Assembly: GCA_021234155.1 (NCBI GenBank)
Contig: JAJEKV010000057.1
Location: forward strand, 4,313,821-4,377,820
Source of the DNA: Isoetes taiwanensis
Lineage: Eukaryota > Streptophyta > Lycopodiopsida > Isoetales > Isoetaceae
Reading direction: 5' to 3'
DNA: 64,000 nt
Both the position numbers and the translations under genes were made by a program. This document shows, piece by piece, positions 21,977-32,138 of this stretch (the stretch's first letter is position 1; each line of letters starts with the position of its first letter). The notes under the pieces are model-generated. The model did no database searches and was not told the origin of the DNA. It worked only from the letters and a program-made list of their open reading frames with translations.

Positions 21977-24900
21977 GGTATAAATTTATACCGTGGAGAA
22001 GCACAAGAGGCAGAGTGGTATAAATTTATACCAAAAGCCTTCAAATTTATACAGTGGCAAAGTGGAAGCAAACAAGGAGCGTATAAATTTATACCGAGCA
22101 GAAGCACAAGAGACAAGAGTGGTATAAATTTATACAGAAAGCATACAAATTGATACGAAAACTTTAGATCGATGTATGTATAAACATATAGACAGAAAAT
22201 ATACGAAATAGCAAATGGCAATACTACTTAAGGTAGGCGGAGGCGAGCTCATTTTCTGTATACGCGGCTTGGCTCGAAGGCGCTCGCGATCCGCCTTTTA
22301 TACTTGCCCTTTTTTTCGACTTCCAGCAGCTATAAGGATCTTCATACGGACATGGCCACGTAAGTTTCTAACCCGTACCATTTCAAGTTTAGTTTTCTTT
22401 TAGAAATTTAGACATTCTCTAGGTCATGGTCTTTCTGTATAAATTTATACAGTGGCTGAACCCCATCTGTATAAATTTATACCGGGTTTGAACATGTACA
22501 GCGTAGAGGTGTACCGCAAGACGTCTCCCGACATAATTTTGTACCGTGTGAGTTCTTCTCGGTATAAATTTATACTGAGCAGGAGGCCGAACTTGTATAA
22601 ATTTATACCGAAAGAGGTCTCCACGGTATAAATTTATACCGCGGGTTACTCTGCGGTATAAAGTTATACCGTTGAGACCTCTTTCGGTATAAATTTATAC
22701 CGATAAGGCTAAGAACTTAAAAAAATGGTAAGAAATTACACAGTTTTTATAAATTTACAGTGTTTTTAGAGCTAGAACACGGGAAAAAGCTGTGTTATAA
22801 CACCTAAAGTAGCGTCTCAAAAACAACATATTTAGTACAAAATTACAAAAGAAAGTGGTGTTATTGCCTTTTTTGACGGTGTTTAAGCCTGATTTTCGTG
22901 CGTTTTCAGCCAAAAGATAACACTTAAAGTCAAAAATCTGCCACCACCTCCACAGCCAAAGTCCTACGAACTCAGAGATGTGACATGGTACACACACAGG
23001 GGCGCTAGGGAACGCTACCCCACTGATTCGTACCTTTACCTTTGCCACAAGACAGGAAGGGGCAAGTTTAAGGCAGATGATTATTACCCAGCTGGAGAAA
23101 TGACAAGTCTGGTGGCTTCACACATCGACGATGAAGTTAATATGACTTGCATTAGTGACGAAGGGGAGGTTGTGTACATCTTGAACACCACAATGTTCAG
23201 AATAAGCATGTGCAAGCCAAAAGATGTGTATGAGTACATTTCCGAGAACAACAAACTTGGTTACGTGAGTACTATGACCTCTTTTCTTTTGTTCATTGCT
23301 TTCTCGTATAAATTTATACACAAGGAACGCTAACTGAGATTGCTTGACTGCAGGATATAGTACACATTTTATCCTCCGTTATTCTTTGTCCTGATAAAGC
23401 TCTTGTGCAGGGTCTCTGGTACCCACGTACTGTTGAAGATATAGAAAGGGACCAAGAGGAGCTAGAAGAAGAGGAAGAGGAGGAGGAAGTTGTGGTCAAA
23501 GGAAAAGGAAAACGGCATGCTTTGGTCACCACCACAGAGCCTCCTACGAAAAAATCAAGGAAGACCAAAGCATTGACTATTGGAGAATCAGCAGAAGCAT
23601 TACAGAAGGCTCCAGGGGCAGATATTGTCATGAAACCCTCGGACAAATCAAGTGCAATATTGAAACGTGTGAATGATTCAAAGCTTCTGAAACAAACAAT
23701 CTCTTTATCCTTAAGCACTATCAAGCGACCGCCAAAGAATGAAGATGGGGTCAGGGTGCTTCAAGTTCGCAAGTTGTACGCAGCACATGTGGGCATACTA
23801 AAGCAAAGAATGAGAAGAAATCCACATGCCCATGTGTCTCCTCTGGTTGTTATGGTTAACAGAGAACAGGTCCAATAGCTTAAGGATTACAGGAAGGCTG
23901 ATTTTGAAGACTATACCTACTACGTTCTCGGAGGAACTCATAGTTATAAAGCCAGGAAAGAATTGTCTAAAGAAGAGAGCAGGAATGAGGTTTGGAAGAG
24001 TGTGGAAGCCCATATATATGTCGGGTTGACAGATGAGGAGGCCAAAGTTGTAGCTGTAAGTCACAACCTGGACAATGACTTCAGGTTGAAGATGAGCCTC
24101 ATAGACAAAATTCGCTTCATGCACAGGGAATACATTGAGTTTAAGCAGTTGCATGGAGACGACTTCAAGAAGCAAAAGAACAAGCTCCAAGAACTACGGG
24201 AGGCTTGTGTGACAGAATGTTGTCTAAGCTACGACTCTGATAAGAAGCCTATGATGGCGGTAAAGCAGTATGACAACTACTTCCAACTTGCATTTAGAGA
24301 TGGCCAAGTAAGTATTTTTCCCTTTGTGTTTAAGTTTCTTACAGTGTTTACCAGAATATGTGCATTTAAGGACATTTCCAACGCGTCCTGTATCGGTATA
24401 GATTTATACCGGGCTGCCACTGTATAAATTTATACCGGACCAGGACTCGGTATAAATTTATACCATTTTAAAACGCTGGCGTTTAGAACCTCGGCGCACT
24501 ACGGTATAAATTTATACGGAGGGCATGAACGGGATAAATTTATACCTTGGCCTCGCCTGCCTAAATTTATTTTCTTTACAACTGCCTTAGCCATTAAGCT
24601 GCAGAGTTAACGGTCCGAATTTTTAACCAGGTATGGGACCTACAAGAAAGAATCTTCTGCATGTTTGAAGATGGTGAACTGAAAGAGCAATCCAGCAGCG
24701 GTGGCATAAAACCAAAAAAAGTTTCTGAGTCCAAACAAAAAAACATGAGCATAGTGCCATGGACACAATTACAGGGTTTGAAGAGCAAGGAAATATTTGT
24801 GCGGCTTCTTGAAAAAGTTGTTGCCAAAGAATTTACTCTCGACGAAATGGCTAAGGAAGCTAAAACGTAAGTAGACTTGACTATGCACTGTACTCAGTCC

Positions 24901-26723
24901 ATATCTAACTCTCTCCTTGGTTGCAGTCAGAAGGACATTGTCACATGCCAGTCGGAGTTAATGAAGCAACTGAATTTAGAAGAATGGGAGGAGTGCAAAC
25001 TTCTTTATCCGACATGTACAACAGACAGTGTAATAAGAGAACATGCTGTCAACTTTAGTGGCTGGGTGAGTTTGTGAGAAGAACTGCTTTGTGATTTTGT
25101 GCTTTTGTGCCTCTGCCTTACTCCTTTGTTACAGAACAAGAAGAAAGGTCTGCCAGCAGGCTTCTTGAATCTGGTTCGAAGGGCAAAAGAGGAAAGGCAA
25201 AGATTAAAAGCCATCGAACAGGGCAAGCATGTAGCTGAAAGCAGTTCTGAGGGTGGCTACGAAAGATTTACAACATATGGCCAAGACTGCTTGTACAAAG
25301 TTGTACACGGTGACTGCACCAAACTAGGGACACTGTTGGATAAGCAGAACTTCACATTGTGTATAGCAGATATTCCCTATGGTTTTAAGATCAAGGACAT
25401 CGTATTTGATGATGAAGCCTTTACTCATGTGCAAGTGAAGGCTTTTTTGGATGGTCTTAAGGATATCACGTTGTCTGCAATAATCTTTCACTCCGACCTT
25501 CAGACGATGTCTGTGTTAAAACCCGTGTCATTAGTCTGCAACGCCGGCTTTGAAAATTGCATCTGGTAAGCCTCGGTGTCCCCAAGGGGGGTTCACATAG
25601 TTATAGCCGTATAATTCATGTGAGTGACCCAAAAGGGTTTATTTTAGACTTGAACCGTACATATACTCTTACCGAGGGGGCTTTTTTTAGGTGACTCTGG
25701 TTCAATATGTGGCTGAAATGGGGTTTTTTGGAAGATTTATAACGCGTATACAAGGGGGTTTTCGGCGACCCCTTGCACGCACATGTGGTAACCCCTATAT
25801 GATAGGTGCACCCCCCGGGGGTGTCCCTTGCTTTTTGTATTTTAAAAAGATTTTGCTGCACAAATTTACAATGCAGTCCTTGCTGTATAAATTTATACAG
25901 CAGGAACCCCGCGGTATAAATTTATACAGCAGGAGACCTGCGGTATAAATTTATACAGCAGACCTTTTACCGTGTGCTTTCCACTTACCGTGTGTTTTCT
26001 GCTCTAGGCTGAAGACAAACGTTAAGGGTCATGGTGGTGGTCCACGGCTAGTCAGCTGCTTCGAACATTTTCACATAGGCTACTATAGCGTTGACACCAA
26101 GAAGACCATGGTGCACTTCAACACTCAAGGTGAGAAGACCCCACCGTGCAATGCATTCCAATTCCCAGCCGTCTTACAGAAGCTGAGAGACCCGCAGAGG
26201 CAAGGCGCTGTGGTGTCCCACTACCAGAAACCCTAAAGGCTAATCAACAATCTGATACAATGGTTTTCACGCCCTGGGGACTGGGTTTTGGATGCTTTTT
26301 CAGGAAGTGGTACCACAGCTATATGCGCTCTTAAGCAGGGGCGTAACGTGGTGTCAGTTGACATTGACCCAGACAAAATAAGCTTCATCAGGACTCGAAT
26401 AAACTCCTGCGAGTCCTTTCCAGATGAAAATGAGGAGTTAGGAGCGAAAAATGGTGCTGGGGATGCCAAAGGCACCTACACTGAAATCCAGCCTCCTATT
26501 ACAGGAAGAAAAGACGAGGAGGTGGAGTTTGTAGACCTCGAACCAGTGGAGGTAGAGCCCCCCAAGGAGCCAGTTCCAGTGCCATTAGAATCAGGAGCAG
26601 GTGCCTCAGGCTTTGTGACAGAGCAACAGGGAGATGGGAGTCCTGTAGACTGGGAGGAGCCTCCCGTCGTATAAATTTATACCGATAGGTTTCAATTTCA
26701 AAATGTCGGTATAGATTTATACG
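21977..26723. repeat. 16-bp palindrome GGTATAAATTTATACC, about 22 copies
   Basis: Eighteen sites contain the exact 12-bp core TATAAATTTATA, and four more have one mismatch. They start near 21977, 22017, 22081, 22125, 22438, 22469, 22560, 22593, 22624, 22655, 22685, 23309, 24394, 24421, 24447, 24503, 24530, 25882, 25912, 25940, 26668 and 26708. A few more decayed versions occur (22050, 22745). Outer bases vary mainly between GG..CC and CTG..CAG. All lie in the upstream region, introns or 3' end of the methyltransferase gene. None interrupts an exon, although the gene's stop codon falls inside one copy. I saw none elsewhere in the window. Confidence 0.9.
22900..26674 (+). pseudogene. ParB-like domain fused to beta-class DNA methyltransferase
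   Basis: Six exons with good GT-AG borders: about 22900-23264, 23411-24307, 24631-24866, 24927-25065, 25135-25565 and 26008-26674. The N-terminal module is unknown, followed by a Glu-rich run. Residues coded at 23740-24130 match a ParB/sulfiredoxin-like domain: VSPLVVMVN, then GGTHSYKARKEL and YVGLTDEEAK. A helical linker follows. The methyltransferase then shows motif IV IADIPYG (about 25365-25385), a recognition region, QKP (motif X-like) and motif I DAFSGSGTT with VSVDIDP (26285-26370). IV before I is the beta-class N6-adenine/N4-cytosine type. Two in-frame stops (TAG 23876-23878, TAA 26234-26236) are the only lesions seen. ParB-methyltransferase fusions are known in phages and bacterial mobile elements. 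The true start is not settled. Confidence 0.72.
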
Positions 26724-26724
26724 A

Positions 26725-27164
26725 GGTTCTGTAATTTATTTTCTCTGATATTCGCATTTCATGCCCTTTGTATTGTTTTGGAAATCCACTAAGAAAGTTA
26801 ACATGGATTCTCTTCTTCTGCCTTCAGCAATGTCTAATTACAACAACTACCACTTCTTTTCCACATACTTTATTTTTTACTTCTTGTAAATTGCACTTTA
26901 AAGGCATTTTCAGATTTCTTGTACAAAAGGACACACTGCTTATGCTCCCTTTTTAACAACAATTAATTTTTTGGTTCTTCAATATTTGCTTTAACCTCCT
27001 AAAAGCAGTCCTTTTTTTTTTTTTTCCAAACACATTTCTATAAAAGTACTACTTTTTATGGGATTTATTGCCCGCCAAGTGTTCAACAATCTTTCCTGCT
27101 CCCTTTTTTGGCTCTTTTTTGAACTTTCAAAAATTTTCAAAGGAATCTTTCAAACGCACTTCTT
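26725..27164. other. Right subterminal non-coding region
   Basis: AT-rich, T-homopolymer-bearing (27009-27024) sequence between the methyltransferase gene and the right TIR. The last 60 bp hold AAATTTTCAAAGGAATCTTT, partly mirroring the left subterminal region. Confidence 0.5.
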
Positions 27165-27194
27165 AAATAAGTGCGTTTCATTTCAAACCTTGTT
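27165..27194 (-). repeat. Right terminal inverted repeat of the giant element
   Basis: Reverse complement begins AACAAGGTTTGAAATGAAAC and pairs with 6436-6465. Just inside it GCACTT and AAGTGC form a small hairpin. Confidence 0.85.
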
Positions 27195-28064
27195 GATTTA
27201 GAATCATTCTTCTAGCTAGAACTAATGCAGGGCAAAAGGTTACAAGGTGTGAAAGGCTAAACGCCGAGAGACACCACATGTACCTTTTGGCCCTTGCACT
27301 CTTACCCTTTTCAGCCTAACAGTGTATTGATTGGCTGCAGATACCGGTTCTCTCCTCCTTGTTGCTTTTTTGTCCGTTCAAGTTATTTCTTAGCCTAGAA
27401 GGATGAATGAACACGAAATGGAAGCTGTGACATCAAAAAATCAAATTGATATGCTGGTTCGAAGGCTGCAATCTTGATACCAGACATTTGAAAGGAGGAA
27501 TATGAAGTTTTAACTTGGATACGTGGCCAAGGGAAGTGACTTTTGACATTTGATCTTTCATTTTGTGAAGTCTATGAAATCTCTAAAGATATATAAATCT
27601 GTATTTTATATGCATAAAATTGTTTTCTCCTTAAAAACATGAAGCGTGAATTTTGACTTCTATTGTTGGCACTAGGAATGCAAACCTTGCGCATAAGCTA
27701 CCCATTGTATCTGCATTTTGGAGGTAATGATATTTTATGATCAGAAACATAAATTGAGTATTCTGCACAGATTTGTATTTCTTAGAAAAGCTTTATCCAA
27801 ATGCCTATCTAAATTTGAATTTAGTTTGGAATACTTGCACGGATGTGAATGTCATGTTTATTGACCATAAACAAGATTCATATCATATTTTATCATTGTT
27901 TCTGCAATTGCATCTGTCTTGTCCTTGGAACTATCTTTTATAAGTTGTTTCAAAGAAGCTGAATATCACATGTAATCAGGTCTAGGCCTAAAGAAAAATG
28001 ACACTTATTTTCGTTTAGGGCTGCTAATTGGTCTTTAAATTCCGAAGGCATCAGAATGGTAAGA
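27195..28064. repeat. Duplicated segment, copy 1, right part (with GATT TSD)
   Basis: Begins with the right GATT duplication and matches 46408-47280. It ends at the TAAGA (28060-28064) that precedes the LTR retrotransposon. It contains an exon-like piece flanked by AG and GT near 27675-27723 that is also present in copy 2. Confidence 0.9.
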
Positions 28065-29713
28065 TGTGACGCTCCCTGCGAAACATACGGCGCCCAGCCG
28101 TACACTCGGCAGGAAATCCCCCATCCGGCTCAACAACCGCACGGGCCCTTCGTCTACCCCGCACTCTAAGGTGACCCTTAGTGCGGGGAGGGAACACGAA
28201 GGTGTCTTGCGCGCCCTTCCCCTATGGGCTCCTATAACAGCGGAAGCGATAACACGTCAGAACTAGCATAAAACATATACAAATACTACCTCGAAGGGTA
28301 GTGCATCACACATATACTAGTGCAAAGATGATAATCACGAACCATAAAACATGAGAGCTCCTACCCCGGCTCAGACTCATAAGGAGGATGACTGACTGGC
28401 TAGGCCTCAAGATAGAGCAGACCGAGTCATGGCAATGGCGAGGGCTGGCATAGAACAATGGCTAGGGTTGACCACTCCATCCGCCCCTCCTGTGCATACT
28501 TTGCAGATGGGCTAAATCAGGCTCTGGCATGACTCTAGCCTTCCGGATACGCAATCCCATGGCATCACCCATCGGGACTACTCCAGGTTGCATCTCCCTG
28601 GTCCGATGAGGCAGGAAGGGTTGCATCTCCCCTTCCCAGGGTCTAGAGGTGCCGTGGGCGGCTAGAGAATCGTGGCGACACACGATTCGTACCCGACTGA
28701 ACCCCCCAAAACGAGAGCCAAGCCAACACTTGCAGCTCTCGAGAGGCAGGGCAACACCATTGCCCCAGGAGGTGTCGGACCCATGCTCGGCCCACACGAA
28801 GTGACCGACCATAAGCCTAGCCCACTATGGGATCCCCCGAAGCCCCCACTCGGCAGGGATCCTCCCTCCACATTCCCTCTAGCCCCGTTATGTGGTGCTG
28901 AGTCACATCATAGCCTCGATAGCCTGGTGGGCTCCTATGCACAGGCCGCATCTAATAGGAACTAAGGGATCTACTCTAGGAGCATACTACATATGGCCCT
29001 AGGTCTCTACCCCCCTTCCCAATACAAGAGGAGCAAACATGATCAACCAACATCACATAATCATCATAACGTGAGAATAATCATAGTAAGAACATCTTAA
29101 CCTAATCATACAAATCTAACTAATGGTTAGGGTTCCTTGATTAGGGTTCAAGATGTTGAATATGGGTTCTAGGATGGCTCTACTCTAGATACAAGATACT
29201 AGCACATCTGGAATGCTAATTCCAGATGAGCTATCACAACTACTACCCTATGTACCTGCTCCTGATGCTCTCCCTCCAGATCCGTGTGCCTCCATGGTCT
29301 TCGACTCACGTGATGCTGCTCTTGCTCCAAGAACGAGTCTACCCTGCTGGGGCTGCTGCACCAGTCTATGCTACAGCAAACGATGTTCGAAACGGGGTTT
29401 CGAACGAGTAGGTGAGTCTCTGGGTGCTAGGGCTGGAAAGAGGCCTAGGGTTAGGGTTTAGGCCTATATAAGTTAGGTCCACCTAGGATGCCACGTGGCA
29501 CCAATCGGGTGAGTCCTGTGTGGCGGGTGCCCCCAATAGGTTAAGGCCACGTGGATAATGGTCTAACCTATGGTTGGCTAAGTTATGAGAATAACTTGGC
29601 CATGCCCCCCCAATGCCACAATCTATGGTATACAAGGCTATGAAGATAGACTTGTATAGTGACGGATCCAGGAATATACGTATTTATGGCGTATATTCCC
29701 CTGGACCGTCACA
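28065..29713 (-). repeat. 3' LTR, 1649 bp
   Basis: Nearly identical to 39523-41168. On the minus strand it has a TATATA-type box (29464-29472) preceded by two G-boxes CACGTG (29492-29497 and 29548-29553). Confidence 0.93.
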
Positions 29714-29724
29714 TTCTCCCCCCC
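29714..29724 (-). promoter_or_regulatory. Polypurine tract
   Basis: Minus strand GGGGGGGAGAA abuts the TGTGACGG start of the 3' LTR, the expected plus-strand priming site. Confidence 0.85.
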
Positions 29725-30568
29725 TTAGGACAATGCTGTCCTCAGCATTGCGCTAAGGTGACGAACCTACCTTATGCCTGCAAAACACAACATAACACAA
29801 CCTTTATTTTACTTTAGCAATCAAGTTTTATTAGTTAAAGGTCAAAATTTAGGCTATATTTGTACTTATACAAAATTATATAGCCTTAACATCGTTATTT
29901 CCTATAATAATTCAAAATACTATTATAAGAGTTATTAGGGTTCATAATCTAAATTATGGCTCCCCCTATCTTCTCGTAACGCGCTCCTCGTTGAGGTCCT
30001 CCTTCTACTTGCCTGCAAAAGGAGCACATTACGTTAGTTTAGTTAATAATTTGTGGTTTTAGGGGACCACCCCCCTTACCTCCTTGAGCCGAACTACTGG
30101 CTCAAGGTTGTCCTACTACCTTGCCCAAGATCATGGCCCTTTCGGATTTGAGCTTAGGGATCATTTAAGATGCTCCCATCATTGCCCATGATCGAGTGCT
30201 ACCTTGTACACGATCCCCCTGATCGGTACACCCCCCGCATCATGCCCCGAGGGTTTCAGCTAGGGAACGTCTCCACGATCCCATCATCGCGCGATGATCA
30301 CTTTAACTTTCACCATGACCCTCCTACGGCCGTGTGCGTTACCCGCATCGTGGCATAGAGATCATCCCATCGATGTCCCATCATCGCCCACCATGCCTCA
30401 TTCCTCACTCACATGACCCTAACGGTCATGCGCACCTCTTTGGTGCGTGTGGCCTAGAGAATGCCCTAAAAGCGTATCCCATCATCGCCCACACGATCCA
30501 AGGTTACGGCACATGCACCCTACTAACTAGAATGCATGCGCCCGGGCTTAAGGCTAACTAACAACATA
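29725..30568. other. Region between chromodomain and 3' LTR
   Basis: About 840 bp without a recognised gene. It includes repeated CCCATCATCGCCCA-type phrases (30165-30520). Probably 3' untranslated sequence of the element. Confidence 0.5.
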
Positions 30569-32138
30569 CTAGCTAACCACCGGCAAGTCGAGCTCACCAA
30601 GCCGGAGGCGACTTCGCCCATCAAACTCCTTCATAAACTCGGGGTATTGCTTCTCCAAATCTTGCTTCAATACCCATGTCGCTTTCCACCGGCAAGTGCT
30701 TCCACTTAACCAAATACTGGAGGAATTGAGACCTCCTAGTCTTCTTGAATGACTTATCAAGAAGCAATTCAGGCACTATTTCTACTTGCTCCTCCGTCAT
30801 TTCCAACAAGGTTGGAGTATCCAAAACCTCCTCAGGGTTAGGATTGTGCCTCTTTAATAAACTTACATGGAAGACCTTGTGAACTTTGAGATGGGATGGA
30901 AGATCCAACTTGTAGGCTTGAGGGCCCACTCTCTCCAAAATCTTGAACGGACCGGCCCATCTAGGGGCAAGCTTCTTACAACTCCCAATCCTAAGCTTGG
31001 CTTGCTTCACCTTGATCTTCAACCAAACGCTATCACCTACCTTGAACTCCCTTACGGTCCTGTGCTTGTCGGCTACGCTCTTCTGCCGACTTCTTGCTGC
31101 CAATAAGTAACCCCTTACCTCCTCCACTAACTGCTGCATATCCCCTAACATCTGCTGGGATACTTCTACCTTGGACACGGGATTGTGCCAGGTATCCGGG
31201 GTTAAGCACTGGTACCCGTAATTTACCATGAAAGGAGACATCTGAGAAGACTCCTGCTTGGCGCTGTTGTAGGCGAATTCCACCAAGTGGATGTACTCAT
31301 CCCACTTGGACTGCTTGTTCCACACATAACTTCGAAGCATGTCTTCAATGATCCGATTCGTCCTTTCCGTCTGGCCATCTGTTTGGGGATGATATGCCGT
31401 GCTCATGGAGAGCTTTGTCTGGATGGTGCTGAAGAGGTCCTGCCAGAAGGCACTCATAAACTTGGAATCCCTATCAGATATTATCTCCCGAGGCATGCCA
31501 TGGAGTCTAAAAATCTCCCTTACAAATAACTTGGCAGTATCTAATGCGGTGTCCGTAGTCTTGCAAGGCACAAAATGTGCCATCTTAGATAACTTATCTA
31601 CGACAACCATCAATGCATCCTTGCCTCGAAGAGTTCTAGGGAGACCCGTGATGAAATCCATGCTTATGACCTCCCACTTTGCATTTGGCACCCCCAATGG
31701 CTCTAAAGCACCTGGAATCCGAAGTTGCTCCGCCTTGGTCTGCTGACATAACTGGCAATCTCGAATATATGCAGCTATCTGCCTCTTCATTCCTGGCCAG
31801 AAGTAGCTACTTCGAATCTTGAAATAGGTCTTCATGAAGCCAGCATGCCCTGCTATTGGGCTGTTATGTGTGTCATGAAGAATTAACTTCCTTACCCCTG
31901 ATGATTCGGGCACACACAACTTATGCTTGTGATACAACAGGTTGCCTTCCTTCTTATAATGCTTGAAGGCTTCCCGCTCCTTATCTGTTCTGGCTTCCTT
32001 GGAAAGACTTTCCCACACCTCCTTGAAGTCCACATCTGTTGGCAAGGACTCTTCAATCTTCTTACCAAACTCACTTTCGAAGAGTGGAAATCGTGATACA
32101 ATGCGCCCTTGTCCGAAATGGTCTCCCGGAGAGGGCAT
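30569..32138 (-). pseudogene. Integrase with C-terminal chromodomain, frameshifted
   Basis: The frame 30621-32138 begins in the linker after RNase H. It carries the HHCC zinc finger (HDTHNSPIAGH ... CQLCQQ), then the DDE core (MDFITGLP, ISDRDSKF, and the Glu after PQTDGQTERTNRIIED) and a C-terminal DNA-binding region ending FHVSLLKRH. A chromodomain follows (FLQYLVKWKHLP), but the frame shifts near 30680. The conserved ATW and the EKQYPEF end lie in another frame (30569-30690). Chromodomains of this class usually steer integration to marked chromatin; here it is broken. Confidence 0.88.

Larger units (their letters stand above)
6436..27194. mobile_element. Giant TIR DNA element, 20.76 kb, 4-bp TSD
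   Basis: Both ends are fixed by comparison with the empty paralogous site at 46408-46411. The outer 30 bp of each end form an inverted repeat with 27 of 30 matches (left start AACAAAGTTTAAAATGAAAT; reverse complement of the right end AACAAGGTTTGAAATGAAAC). Weaker subterminal repeats of GCACTT and GGAATCTTT follow. Cargo: a DUF7869-like putative transposase, two ParB/methyltransferase-type genes in opposite orientation, a proline-rich gene, a MULE-like transposase and a nested Harbinger. A 4-bp TSD is known for Sola, Ginger and some Academ elements, but none of their transposases was recognised here. Most genes carry frameshifts, so this copy is probably immobile. Confidence 0.85.

Noticed and set aside
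22980-26674. Bacterial contamination as the source of the methyltransferase
   Set aside because: The gene has consistent GT-AG introns, sits inside an element bounded by TIRs with a matching empty site, and has plant-like flanks.
21977-26723. CRISPR-like array
   Set aside because: The palindromes have irregular spacing, lie in introns of a eukaryotic gene and lack uniform spacers.
28066-29461. Short frames inside the LTRs
   Set aside because: They occur in both LTRs on several strands and frames, differ after small indels and have no family match.
29440-29465. Telomere-like TTAGGG/TTTAGGG phrase in the LTR
   Set aside because: Only about two units, present identically in both LTRs, with no array.
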